Assembly (NCBI GenBank): GCA_964593795.1
Contig: CAZQJC010000017.1
Span: forward strand, 49,388 to 113,387
DNA from: JAHFDS01 sp964593795
GTDB taxonomy: Bacteria; Myxococcota_A; Polyangia; JAHFDS01
Direction of reading: 5' to 3'
DNA length: 64,000 nucleotides
Positions 17,608 to 25,693 of the stretch are shown here, one piece after another. Position 1 is the first letter of the stretch. Each line of letters opens with the position of its first letter. A program made the position numbers and the translations under genes. Under the pieces are notes generated by a model. That model had not been told where the DNA came from. It searched no databases and saw only the letters and a list, made by a program, of their open reading frames with translations.

Positions 17608-18432
17608 TCAGAAGCCGCGGGAGAGGAGCGCGAGGACGCTGGTGGCGAGCCGCTCGGGGCCGATGAGCAGCACCTCGAGCGTGCCGAGCGCGAGGAAGGG
17701 CCCGAAGGGGACCTCCGTCCGCGCGACCGAGCGAACGTGGCCGCGGCGACGGGCGAGGGAGAGCAGTGGCACCGTGACGAGGAGGCCCTGGAGCGATCCG
17801 AAGATGATCACCCACGGCAGCGCGCGGGCCCCGAGGAACGCCGCGACGACGGCGAGCAGCTTGCCGTCGCCGAGCCCGAGCCCCGCGCGGCCGCGCAGCT
17901 TCTCGTAGACCCGCGCGAGGAGCCAGACGAGCGCGTACCCGAGGACCGCCCCGCCGAGCCGCTCGGGCCAGGGCGCGACGTCGATCGCGAAGCCCGCGGC
18001 GAAGAAGACCGGGATGCCGGGCAGCGTGAGGGCGTCGGGGATGATCTTGAGCTCGAGGTCGATCGCCGACATCACGACGAGCGAGAGCACGAAGGCGAAC
18101 TCGGCGAGGTACGCGAGCGAGCCCGGGTGCCGCTGCCAGAGGACGAGCGAGAGCCCGGCGACGAGCGCCTCGAGGATCGGGTATCGGGCGGAGATACGCG
18201 TCTTGCAGATCCGGCAGCGCCCGCCGAGCACGGCGTACGAGAGGACCGGGACGTTGTCGTACCAGGCGATCGGCTCGCCGCACGCGGGGCAGTGCGAGCC
18301 GGGCCAGGCGAGCGACCCGCCGCGCGGGATGCGGTGCACGCAGACGTTGGCGAAGCTGCCCCACACGGCGCCCCACCAGACCGCGATGAACTGGCCGAAC
18401 AGGGGCGGCAGCGGCAGGGGCACCGTCCCCAC
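17608..18432 (-). CDS. pilD: Prepilin peptidase (type IV leader peptidase/N-methyltransferase)
   Basis: 274 aa, typical length. The N-terminal cytoplasmic domain has GSFANVCVHRIPRG and the four zinc-site cysteines, C48/C51 (CPAC) and C73/C76 (CRIC). The two aspartic protease residues are D125 in SAIDLELKIIPD and D189 in GLGLGDGK. About seven hydrophobic helices are present. It cleaves and methylates type IV pilins and type II secretion pseudopilins at the inner membrane. The GTG at 18432 is the longest start. A second GTG at 18423 lies 7 nt after a -10-like TACGGT and may be the real start. Confidence 0.93.
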   Translation of the reverse strand: MGTVPLPLPPLFGQFIAVWWGAVWGSFANVCVHRIPRGGSLAWPGSHCPACGEPIAWYDNVPVLSYAVLGGRCRICKTRISARYPILEALVAGLSLVLWQRHPGSLAYLAEFAFVLSLVVMSAIDLELKIIPDALTLPGIPVFFAAGFAIDVAPWPERLGGAVLGYALVWLLARVYEKLRGRAGLGLGDGKLLAVVAAFLGARALPWVIIFGSLQGLLVTVPLLSLARRRGHVRSVARTEVPFGPFLALGTLEVLLIGPERLATSVLALLSRGF

Positions 18433-18465
18433 CGTAGCACGCGCGGACGCGGTGGCCTGGCGGCG

Positions 18466-18494
18466 TTGACACGCCCCCGGGGCTCCGCTAACCC
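18466..18494 (+). promoter_or_regulatory. Consensus -35 promoter overlapping the annotated start
   Basis: TTGACA (18466-18471), a 17-bp spacer and TAACCC (18489-18494) abut the ATG at 18495. A transcript would start near the GTG at 18501, so translation may begin leaderless at 18501 (or at the GTG at 18510). Confidence 0.45.
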
Positions 18495-19358
18495 ATGCAC
18501 GTGGTCCGCGTGACGATCGCGCGCTTGTCGCTCCTCGCAGCGCTCGTGGGCGGCTGCGGCGGGGCCAAGCAGAAGGTCGCGGGCGCAGCGCCCATCGACG
18601 TGGCGGCGGCGATGAAGTCGCTCGCGGCCCTGGCGGTGCCCGCGGCCATGCCGGCCCACGAGCTCGCCAGCCGGAGCGGTGGCGTCGTCTTCGACGACAA
18701 GCTCTCGCTGCGCGTCCGATCCGAGGGCCGCGAGATCGAGACGCTCGACGAGCGCGCGCGGATCCAGGCCGGCAAGCAGGGCGACTTCACGTTCTCGCAG
18801 GAGAACTCGCGCGACCTCGGGCGGGTCGTGACCTCGGTGGGCGGCAAGCTCTACGTGCAGATGCGCTACGGAGCCACGATCGAGCGGCGGCCCGAGCACG
18901 GAGAGGCGGCGCGGCTGCTCGACGACGCGGGGGACCTCTTGCCCGCGACGTTCCGGCTGCTCGAGGCGTTCCTCGAGGTGACCGACGGCGGCGCCGCCGA
19001 GGTCGCGGGGCGCCCGGTGCGCAAGGCGCGGCTCGGCCTCTCGAAGAGGCCTCGCGAGGTCGTCTCGCTCGGCGCGCAGCAGGCGTGGCGCCAGCGGCTG
19101 CAGGTGGCGTCGGTCGAGGGCGAGATCCTGCTCGACGCGCAGACCGGGCTCGCGCTCGGGGCGCACGTCGAGGCGCGCTACCGCTTTCCTCGCGAGAAGA
19201 GCGAGGCCGAGGCGAGCCTGATCCTGGATCGGAAGGTAGAGTCCGTGGGACAAGAGCCTGCGATCGTGGCGCCGGCAGACGTCGTGGCGACGCCGCGGCG
19301 TGCCCGCTACGAGCCCGAGCGGCGCCAGCTCCTGCGCGGCCTCGAGGGGGCGCCGTGA
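18495..19358 (+). CDS. Lipoprotein of unknown function, first gene of a plus-strand cluster
   Basis: 287 aa. The signal peptide has lipobox VGGC (Cys21). The mature protein alternates beta strands in a pattern that could form a LolA/LppX-like half-barrel (KLYVQMRYGATIERR; GEILLDAQTGLALGAHVEARY), but I recognise no family with confidence. The GTGA overlap with the next gene shows they are co-translated. The real start may be GTG 18501, because a TTGACA-17-TAACCC promoter ends right at the ATG. The C-terminus is Arg-rich and probably disordered. Location is likely inner leaflet of the outer membrane. Confidence 0.8.
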   Translation: MHVVRVTIARLSLLAALVGGCGGAKQKVAGAAPIDVAAAMKSLAALAVPAAMPAHELASRSGGVVFDDKLSLRVRSEGREIETLDERARIQAGKQGDFTFSQENSRDLGRVVTSVGGKLYVQMRYGATIERRPEHGEAARLLDDAGDLLPATFRLLEAFLEVTDGGAAEVAGRPVRKARLGLSKRPREVVSLGAQQAWRQRLQVASVEGEILLDAQTGLALGAHVEARYRFPREKSEAEASLILDRKVESVGQEPAIVAPADVVATPRRARYEPERRQLLRGLEGAP

Positions 19359-20074
19359 GCCCGCGCGAGCCCGAGCTCGTCGTGGCCGTGCCCGAGGACG
19401 AGGCCGGCGCGCCCGCGCGGTCGGGGGTGCCCGAGGGCGTCCTCGCCGGAGCGCTCCTCGCGGGGACCGTGGCGCTCCTGCCGGTGCCGCTCCTCGACGA
19501 CCTCGCGGTGGCGGGCGTGCGAAGGCGCCTCGTCTCGTCGCTCGCCCGCGCGCGCGGCGTCGACCTCGAGAGGCCGGCGCTCGAGGCCCTTGCAGCGGCG
19601 CCGGCCCCGGGGCGCGCGGGGGGCCTCGTCGGATCGGCGGTGCGGCTCGGGGTGCGCGCCACGCGGTCGCGGCTCTTGCCGGCGTTCCTGCTCGCGCGCG
19701 CGGCGGAGGCCGCGGTGGCGACGTTTCGCCTCGGAGTGGCGTTCGACGCCTACGCCGAGCGGCACCACGTGGGCGGGCGCCTCGGCGTCGCGGATGCCGC
19801 GCGCCTCCACGCGGCGATCCACGCCGAGCCCGCGACGATAGGCCCGCTCTACCGTGCGTTCTCGGCCGCGCTCCGCGGAGGCGTGCGCATCGCGGGCGGT
19901 GCGCCGGGCCGTCTCGCGCGGGCGCTCGGGAGGAAAGACGAGATCGTGGACTTCGCGCCCGGCCTCGTGGAATCCGCACAGCAGACGCTCGAATCCGAGC
20001 TCGGTCGCACGCTGGCCGCCGAGGCGCGGACCATCGAGGACGGCCTCGAGCGGGCGCTCGGAGGCCGCCGATGA
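19355..20074 (+). CDS. Uncharacterised hydrophobic/amphipathic protein between a lipoprotein gene and proB
   Basis: 239 aa with a GTG start inside the preceding stop; it ends in an ATGA overlap with proB. A hydrophobic stretch at about 25-48 (GVLAGALLAGTVALLPVPLLDDLAV) could be a membrane hairpin. The centre is Ala/Arg/Leu-rich helix (LLPAFLLARAAEAAVATFRLGVAF), and the C-terminal 70 residues are more acidic and helical. I recognise no family and no catalytic motif. Its tight packing on both sides argues that it is a real gene. The link to proline synthesis may be only positional. Confidence 0.7.
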   Translation: MSPREPELVVAVPEDEAGAPARSGVPEGVLAGALLAGTVALLPVPLLDDLAVAGVRRRLVSSLARARGVDLERPALEALAAAPAPGRAGGLVGSAVRLGVRATRSRLLPAFLLARAAEAAVATFRLGVAFDAYAERHHVGGRLGVADAARLHAAIHAEPATIGPLYRAFSAALRGGVRIAGGAPGRLARALGRKDEIVDFAPGLVESAQQTLESELGRTLAAEARTIEDGLERALGGRR

Positions 20075-21156
20075 GACCTGCCCTTCCGGCGATCAAGCGC
20101 GTGGTCCTCAAGGCGGGGAGCAAGATCCTCGCGGAGGAGCTCGAAAGGCGCGCCGCGGAGATCGCCGCCGACATCGCCGCCGCCCGCGCGCGCGGCGTGC
20201 AGGTGGTGTTCGTGACGTCGGGAGCGATCGCGATGGGCGTGCGCAAGCTCGGCCTTGCGGCGCGGCCGGGCGAGCTCGCGGAGCTGCAGGCCTGCGCCGC
20301 CGTCGGGCAGGGCGCGCTCATGCAGACCTACGACCGCGCGTTCGGCGTGCATGGCCTGACCGTCGGTCAGGTGCTCATCACGCACGACGACTTCGGGGCG
20401 CGGGGCCGCTTCCTGTCGGCGCGGCGGACGCTCGAGGCGCTCCTCGCGCACGGCGTCGTGCCCATCATCAACGAGAACGACACGGTCGCGGTCGAGGAGA
20501 TCAAGTTCGGCGACAACGACCTCATCTCCGCGCTGGTCTCGAACCTCGTCGGCGCGGACCTCCTCGTGGCGCTCACCGACGTCGAGGGCCTCCTCGACCC
20601 GGCCGGCAAGCTCGTGCCGTTCGTGCGCGAGGCGAGCGAGGCCGCGCACGCGGACGGCGCCGTCTCGGGCGTGGGCTCGGGCGGCATGGCGTCGAAGGCC
20701 CAGGCCGCGCGCGCCGCGGGGCGATTCGGGGTGCCCACCGTCGTCACCTCGGGCCGCGTGCCCGGGGCGCTCGCGGAGCTGCTCGCCGGCACCGAGCGCG
20801 GCACGCTGTTCGTCGCGGACCCGGGAAAGAAGCTCGATTCGCGCAAGCACTGGATCGCATACGCGCTCCGCCCCGCGGGCACGCTGGTGGTCGACGAGGG
20901 CGCGGCGCGCGCGCTGTGCAGCCAGGGCAAGAGCCTGCTGCCGAGCGGAGTCGTGCGCGTCGAGGGAGACTTCGACGTGGGCGACCCCGTCGCGATCACC
21001 GACGCGGCGGGACGCGAGCTGGCGCGAGGGCTCTGCGCCTATGCGGCCGGCGACGTGCGCAAGCTCGCGGGCAAGCGGACGAGCGAGATCGAAGCCGCGC
21101 TCGGCTTCCGCGCGGGGGACGAGATCGTGCACCGCGACGACCTCGTGCTGCTATAA
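20071..21156 (+). CDS. proB: Glutamate 5-kinase
   Basis: 361 aa. An amino-acid kinase domain covers about 1-260: KAGSKIL, VTSGAIAMG, the glutamate/ATP loop IINENDTVAVEE with FGDNDLISALV, and VGSGGMASKAQAA. A C-terminal PUA domain follows (SLLPSGVVRVEGDFDVGDPVAI). It phosphorylates glutamate, the first and feedback-controlled step of proline synthesis. It starts at the ATG within the preceding gene's stop. proA follows 12 bp later. Confidence 0.96.
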   Translation: MRPALPAIKRVVLKAGSKILAEELERRAAEIAADIAAARARGVQVVFVTSGAIAMGVRKLGLAARPGELAELQACAAVGQGALMQTYDRAFGVHGLTVGQVLITHDDFGARGRFLSARRTLEALLAHGVVPIINENDTVAVEEIKFGDNDLISALVSNLVGADLLVALTDVEGLLDPAGKLVPFVREASEAAHADGAVSGVGSGGMASKAQAARAAGRFGVPTVVTSGRVPGALAELLAGTERGTLFVADPGKKLDSRKHWIAYALRPAGTLVVDEGAARALCSQGKSLLPSGVVRVEGDFDVGDPVAITDAAGRELARGLCAYAAGDVRKLAGKRTSEIEAALGFRAGDEIVHRDDLVLL

Positions 21157-21168
21157 GCTCTCAGGGCC

Positions 21169-22443
21169 TTGAACGTGCGTGATCCACAGGAATTCGAGGC
21201 GATCGCCGCCACCGCGGCCGGTCGCGCACGCGTCGCCGCGCGGGCGGTCGCCAAGGCCTCGGCCGGGGTGCGGACGCGCGCCATCGAGGGCATGGCACGC
21301 GCGCTCGAGCGCGCCGAGGCCGCCATCCTCGAGGCCAACGCCAGGGACGTCTCGGCCGCCGTGGAGCACGGCACCGCGCCTGCGATGGTGGACCGGCTGC
21401 GGCTCGACGCGGCGCGCCTCGCCAAGATGGCGGCCGCCCTGCGCGAGGTGGCGGCGCAGGCGGATCCGGTCGGCGAGATCGTGGCGAGCTGGCGCCGCCC
21501 CAACGGCCTGCGCGTCTCGCAGCAGCGCCTGCCGCTCGGCGTGGTGCTGATGATCTACGAGTCGCGGCCGAACGTGACGTCGGACGCGGCGGGCCTGTGC
21601 CTGCGCGCGGGCAACGCGGTCGTGCTGCGCGGCGGCTCCGACGCGTTCGCCTCGAACCGCGCGATCGCCGAGGCGCTGCGCACGGCCGTCGTCGAGGCGG
21701 GGCTGCCGGAGGACACGGTCCAGCTCGTCTCGACGACCGAGCGCGCGGCCCTCCTCGCGCTCCTCGCCCGCGGCGACGAGATCGACCTGTGCATCCCGCG
21801 CGGCGGCGAGGGCCTCATCCGCTTCGTCACCGAGCACGCGCGCATGCCCGTCATCAAGCACTACAAGGGCAACTGTCACGTCTACGTCGACGAGAGCGCC
21901 GAGCTCGACATGGCGCTCGCGATCTGCGAGGACGGCAAGGTCTCGCGGCCGGGCGTCTGCAACGCGGTCGAGACGATCCTCGTGCACGAGGCCGCGGCCG
22001 ACGCGTTCCTGCCGAGGCTCGCGGAGCGGTTCGCGCGGCACGGCGTGGAGGTGCGCGCGTGCGATCCCGCGCGGCGGCGCGTCCCGGCCTGGAAGCCCGC
22101 CACCGACGCGGACTACCACGAGGAATTCCTCGCGCTCGTCTGCGCGCTCAAGGTCGTGCCGTCGATCGACGCGGCCATCGCGCACATCGAGGCGTACGGG
22201 TCCTCTCACACCGAGGCGATCGTGACGCGCGAGCTCGCGGCCGCGCAGCGGTTCAAGGACGAGGTCGGCAGCGCCACCGTGTGCGTCAACGCCTCGACGC
22301 GCTTCGCGGACGGCGGAGAGCTCGGCCTCGGCGCCGAGATCGGCATCTCGACCTCGAAGCTCCACGCGTACGGCCCGATGGGGGCGCTCGGCCTGACGGC
22401 GCTCAAGTTCGTCGTCGAGGGCGCCGGCCAGGTGCGGACGTAG
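21169..22443 (+). CDS. proA: Gamma-glutamyl phosphate reductase
   Basis: 424 aa. The aldehyde dehydrogenase-like fold has the family's features: VVLMIYESRPNVTSDAAGLCL, NAVVLRGGSDAFASN and the catalytic Cys in SRPGVCNAVETIL. It reduces gamma-glutamyl phosphate with NADPH to the semialdehyde that cyclises towards proline. The start is TTG at 21169, with a GTG two codons later as the alternative. Length is normal. It sits directly after proB. Confidence 0.96.
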   Translation: MNVRDPQEFEAIAATAAGRARVAARAVAKASAGVRTRAIEGMARALERAEAAILEANARDVSAAVEHGTAPAMVDRLRLDAARLAKMAAALREVAAQADPVGEIVASWRRPNGLRVSQQRLPLGVVLMIYESRPNVTSDAAGLCLRAGNAVVLRGGSDAFASNRAIAEALRTAVVEAGLPEDTVQLVSTTERAALLALLARGDEIDLCIPRGGEGLIRFVTEHARMPVIKHYKGNCHVYVDESAELDMALAICEDGKVSRPGVCNAVETILVHEAAADAFLPRLAERFARHGVEVRACDPARRRVPAWKPATDADYHEEFLALVCALKVVPSIDAAIAHIEAYGSSHTEAIVTRELAAAQRFKDEVGSATVCVNASTRFADGGELGLGAEIGISTSKLHAYGPMGALGLTALKFVVEGAGQVRT

Positions 22444-22475
22444 ACGAAGCAGGAACAGGCGGAGGACGGCAGCGA

Positions 22476-23060
22476 GTGCGCAAGATCAGCAAGCCCAAGA
22501 GCAAGACCAGGAGCACCAAGAGCGCGGGCCTCGGCCCGAAGAAGGCGACCGCGAAGAAGGCGGGCCCGCCCAAGCTGCGGGTGGCGTCGGTGGTCCGCGA
22601 CAAGACCCCGAAGCCGCCGCGGCCGCGCAAGTCCGTCGCCCCCGCCGCGAGGCGCGCGGGCGAGCCGGAGGCGTCGGAGCTGCTCGTGCGCAAGGCGATC
22701 GACCTCGCGCTCGACAAGAAGGCGTACGTGCCGGTCGTACTCGACGTGCGCGAGCTCGCGGCCTACACGGACTTCGTCGGCATCGTCAGCGGCCGCAGCG
22801 AGCGCCAGGTCGAGGCCATCGCGGACGCGGTGGTCGAGGGCCTCAAGCAGCAGGGCAAGCGCCCGCTCGGCGTCGAGATCGGCAGCCCGCAGCGGACCTG
22901 GGCGCTGCTCGACTACGGCGACTTCGTGCTGCACGTGTTCTTCCACCCGACGCGCGACTTCTACGACCTCGAGAGCATGCTGCAGGAGGCGCCGCGCCTG
23001 CCGATCGAGGTGCCGCCCGAGCAGCGCCACGTGCCCGAAGCCTACGACTACGACGCGTGA
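22476..23060 (+). CDS. rsfS: Ribosomal silencing factor RsfS with basic N-terminal extension
   Basis: 194 aa with a GTG start and a good GGAGG site 11 nt upstream. The RsfS core is at about 75-185 (VVLDVRELAAYTDFVGIVSG, then GDFVLHVFFHPTRDFYDLES). It binds L14 of the large subunit and blocks joining, which silences ribosomes in starvation. The first 65 residues are a Lys/Arg/Pro-rich, probably disordered extension absent from most homologues, which may add rRNA contact. Its stop overlaps the rlmH start by 4 bp, the common rsfS-rlmH pairing. Confidence 0.95.
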   Translation: MRKISKPKSKTRSTKSAGLGPKKATAKKAGPPKLRVASVVRDKTPKPPRPRKSVAPAARRAGEPEASELLVRKAIDLALDKKAYVPVVLDVRELAAYTDFVGIVSGRSERQVEAIADAVVEGLKQQGKRPLGVEIGSPQRTWALLDYGDFVLHVFFHPTRDFYDLESMLQEAPRLPIEVPPEQRHVPEAYDYDA

Positions 23061-23479
23061 AGCTGCTCGTCCTCGCGGTGGGGCGCATCAAGGAGCGCCA
23101 CTACGCCGACGCGTGCGACGAGTACTGGAAGCGCATCAAGAAGAAGCTCCCGCTCGAGGTCCGTGAGCTCGGCGAGCGTGACGACGTGCTCGCCAGGCGC
23201 CCGCCGCGTCACGAGCTGTGGGTGCTCGACGTCGGCGGCGCGCAGTGGTCGAGCGAGGAGCTCGCCGCGCAGCTCGGCCGCCGCATGCAGCAGGGCACGC
23301 AGGGCATCACCTTCGCGATCGGCGGCGCCGAGGGCTTCGCCCCCGAGGTGCGCGCCGCGGCGACGCTGCGCCTGTCGCTCGGCCCGATGACCCTCGCGCA
23401 CCGCCTGGCGCGCCTCGTCCTCGCCGAGCAGCTCTACCGGGCGCTCACGATCATCGCCGGCGAGCCCTACCACAAGTAG
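23057..23479 (+). CDS. rlmH: 23S rRNA (pseudouridine-1915-N3)-methyltransferase RlmH
   Basis: 140 aa. It is a SPOUT-class methyltransferase with a deep-knot C-terminus: FAIGGAEGF (SAM-binding knot), LSLGPMTLAHRLARLVLAEQLYRA and the terminal GEPYHK that closes the active site. It methylates pseudouridine 1915 in helix 69 of 23S rRNA. The start is GTG, overlapping the rsfS stop. Length and motifs are standard. Confidence 0.97.
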   Translation: MKLLVLAVGRIKERHYADACDEYWKRIKKKLPLEVRELGERDDVLARRPPRHELWVLDVGGAQWSSEELAAQLGRRMQQGTQGITFAIGGAEGFAPEVRAAATLRLSLGPMTLAHRLARLVLAEQLYRALTIIAGEPYHK

Positions 23480-23516
23480 CGCGCAACTCCCGCGGCGCCG
23501 CGCCGATAACGGGCGC

Positions 23517-24146
23517 ATGCGCATGCTCGAAGCGTTCCTGGACGTCGTGTATCCACCGGAGTGTGCGGCCTGCGGGGCGGCCGTGCGCCCGAGGGAGTCC
23601 CTTTGCGCGCCCTGCTGGGACACGGTGGAGCCGGCGCCCGCCGGCGGCCCCGGCATCCACGCGCCCTTCGCGTACGGCGGTCAGCTCCAGGTCGCCGTCC
23701 TCCGCTTCAAGATCGTCCCGAGGCCCGACCTCGCCCGCGCGCTCGGGGCGCTCCTCCACCCGGCCGCCCGCGCCCTCGGCGCGCACGCCGACGTCGTGAT
23801 CCCGGTGCCCCAGCACCCGCGGCGCCTGCGCGAGCGCGGCTTCGACCACACCCTCGAGCTCGCCCGCGCGTCGGACGCCGGTCGCCCCGTGCGACCGCTC
23901 TGGCTCGAGCGCACGCGTGACACGCCCACCCAGCGTGGCCGCTCGCGCCCGGCCCGCGCCGCCAACGTGGCCGGGGCGTTCGCCGTGCCGGACCGCGTGC
24001 GCGGCCGGCTCGCCGGAGCGCGGGTGCTGCTCCTCGACGACGTGGTGACGACGGGCGCCACCTCGGCCGAGTGCGCCCGCACGCTCCGTGCAGCCGGAGC
24101 GCGCTCCGTGCTCACGCTCGCCCTGGCGCTGGCCGAGGCCCCCTGA
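23517..24146 (+). CDS. ComF-family phosphoribosyltransferase-like protein
   Basis: 209 aa. The N-terminus has the ComF double zinc motif CAACG...CAPC (residues about 16-33). The middle has VIPVPQHPRRLRERGFDHTLELAR, the ComF signature, and the C-terminus the phosphoribosyltransferase PRPP loop LLLDDVVTTGAT. In competent bacteria ComF is needed for DNA uptake, but most genomes carry it without proof of that role. It lies in line with rlmH and smpB, with 37-bp and 90-bp gaps. There is no other competence gene in the window. Confidence 0.93.
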   Translation: MRMLEAFLDVVYPPECAACGAAVRPRESLCAPCWDTVEPAPAGGPGIHAPFAYGGQLQVAVLRFKIVPRPDLARALGALLHPAARALGAHADVVIPVPQHPRRLRERGFDHTLELARASDAGRPVRPLWLERTRDTPTQRGRSRPARAANVAGAFAVPDRVRGRLAGARVLLLDDVVTTGATSAECARTLRAAGARSVLTLALALAEAP

Positions 24147-24236
24147 CAGGCTCGATCGAAATGCGAGGCCAGGCCCGTCCCGGAGGCGGGCGTGGATCCC
24201 GGGGCGGTCCTCCTGTATAAACCGCAACCTGGCGGC

Positions 24237-24743
24237 ATGGCCAAGCAGAAGACGGGTGCAGCCAAGGGACAGAAGCGGAATGACTCGCCAGAGCGGCGGG
24301 TTCTGGCCAGGAACCGACGCGCGCGCCATGACTATGACTTCGAGGACACCTACGAGGCCGGGCTCGCGCTGCAGGGGAGCGAGGTCAAGTCCCTGCGGGA
24401 GGGCAAGTCGAGCATCGACGACGCCTACTGCGAGTGGCGCCGCGGCGAGGTCTACCTCGTGAACGCGAGCATCCAGGCCTACGCCTACGCGCACGCGCGG
24501 AACCACGAGCCGATGCGAGCGCGCAAGCTCCTGCTGCACCGCCAGGAGATCGACCGCCTCGGCACCAAGATGCGCGAGCGCGGCTTCTCGCTGATCCCGC
24601 TCGAGCTCTACTTCAAGGGCTCGCACGTCAAGGTGGAGCTCGGCCTCGGCAAGGGCCGCAAGGCGCACGAGAAGCGCGACGCCAAGCGCGAGGCCGAGGC
24701 CCAGCGCGAGGTGCGCGAGGCCATGCGCGGGCACAAACGCTAG
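24237..24743 (+). CDS. smpB: SsrA-binding protein SmpB
   Basis: 168 aa from the ATG at 24237; the open frame extends 15 codons 5' but these do not resemble SmpB. Family motifs are present: RRARHDYDFEDTYEAGLALQGSEVKSLREG, YAHARNHEPMRARKLLLHR and a basic C-terminal tail (KRDAKREAEAQ), which becomes helical in the mRNA channel. It delivers tmRNA to stalled ribosomes in trans-translation. TATAAA at 24216-24221 may be its -10 box. The ssrA gene itself is not in the window. Confidence 0.97.
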   Translation: MAKQKTGAAKGQKRNDSPERRVLARNRRARHDYDFEDTYEAGLALQGSEVKSLREGKSSIDDAYCEWRRGEVYLVNASIQAYAYAHARNHEPMRARKLLLHRQEIDRLGTKMRERGFSLIPLELYFKGSHVKVELGLGKGRKAHEKRDAKREAEAQREVREAMRGHKR

Positions 24744-24763
24744 ATCCGGAAGAGAGAGTATTC

Positions 24764-25660
24764 ATGCTGACGACGACCATCCTCCCCCTCGTCCTCCTCG
24801 CCGCGCCGGCGGCCCCGGCCGCCAAGCCCGTCAAGGGAGCGGTCGAGATCTCGTGGTACGGCCACAGCGCCTTCCTGGTGAAGTCGCCCAAGGGCAAGAC
24901 GGTGTTCCTCGACCCGTACCCGCCGATGGCGATCGGCTACCCCGCGATCCCGAAGATGAAGGTCGACGCGATCGCGAGCAGCATCCAGTACCTCGACCAC
25001 ACCTACCGCGACTTCGCCCAGGGCAAGCCCAAGGTGATGAGCGCGCTCACGACCGAGAAGCCGTGGGTGTGGAAGGAGCTCAGCGAGACCATCGGCGACA
25101 TCAAGATCCGCAGCGTGCCGGGCACGCAGACCTGCGAGGAGCCGCCCTGCGTCTCGGGGCCGAACGGCATCCTCGTGCTCGACGTGGGCGGCATCAAGGT
25201 CGTGCACCTCGGCAACCTCAACCAGGCGTTGCCCGAGGAGGTGGTCAAGGCGATCGGCCCCGTGGACGTGCTGCTCATCCCGGTCGGCGGCAAGTTCACC
25301 ATCGCGGGCCCGAAGGCCTACAAGGTCAAGCAGCAGCTCGAGCCGAAGATCGCGACCATCCCGATGCACTGGAAGACGGACGTGGTCTCGCTGCCGCTCC
25401 TCAACGACTACAACGACTTCATCGCGGGCCGCACCGGCGTCGTCCGCGCGACGAGCAACAAGTACGTCATCGACCCCAAGCACAGGCCCGAGAAGCCCGA
25501 GATCGTGGTGCTCGACTGGCACTGGCCGGAGATGAAGGCGAAGATCCGCGCCATGTCCGAGGGCGGCAAGATGATCGTCAAGGACAAGGACGCGCCCAAG
25601 GACAAGGGCGACGCGCCCAAGGGCGACAAGGGCGCCGCGCCGAAGACCGGCGCGCCGTAG
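24764..25660 (+). CDS. Secreted metallo-beta-lactamase-fold protein with degenerate metal site
   Basis: 298 aa. The signal peptide is about 1-20, with an AGAGAGAG ribosome site. The fold is that of UlaG-like MBL hydrolases: ISWYGHSAFLVKS, KTVFLDPY, VVHLGNLNQALPEE and DVLLIPVGGKFTIAG all match strands of that group. The usual HxHxDH reads I-Q-Y-L-D-H (D78, H79), so two of the metal histidines are gone while Asp-His remains. The protein may bind a single metal or be inactive. The C-terminal 30 residues are a Lys/Asp/Gly/Pro repeat tail, probably disordered. Secretion to the periplasm is inferred from the signal. Confidence 0.85.
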   Translation: MLTTTILPLVLLAAPAAPAAKPVKGAVEISWYGHSAFLVKSPKGKTVFLDPYPPMAIGYPAIPKMKVDAIASSIQYLDHTYRDFAQGKPKVMSALTTEKPWVWKELSETIGDIKIRSVPGTQTCEEPPCVSGPNGILVLDVGGIKVVHLGNLNQALPEEVVKAIGPVDVLLIPVGGKFTIAGPKAYKVKQQLEPKIATIPMHWKTDVVSLPLLNDYNDFIAGRTGVVRATSNKYVIDPKHRPEKPEIVVLDWHWPEMKAKIRAMSEGGKMIVKDKDAPKDKGDAPKGDKGAAPKTGAP

Positions 25661-25693
25661 CCGGCAGACCGGGACACGACGCGCCCTCCGGCG

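Noticed and set aside
17482..17666. Short plus-strand frame with a CxxC-like pattern (CNKCGASYPHC)
   Set aside because: It coincides with an AT-rich promoter region and runs into the antisense of the prepilin peptidase gene. No ribosome site and no family match.
21152..21157. -10 box TATAAG for proA
   Set aside because: It includes the TAA stop of proB, so the match is probably accidental; proA is more likely in the upstream operon.
25661..25693. Intrinsic terminator in the 33-bp convergent gap
   Set aside because: A GACGC/GCGTC stem is possible but overlaps the stop region and lacks a T-run on either strand.
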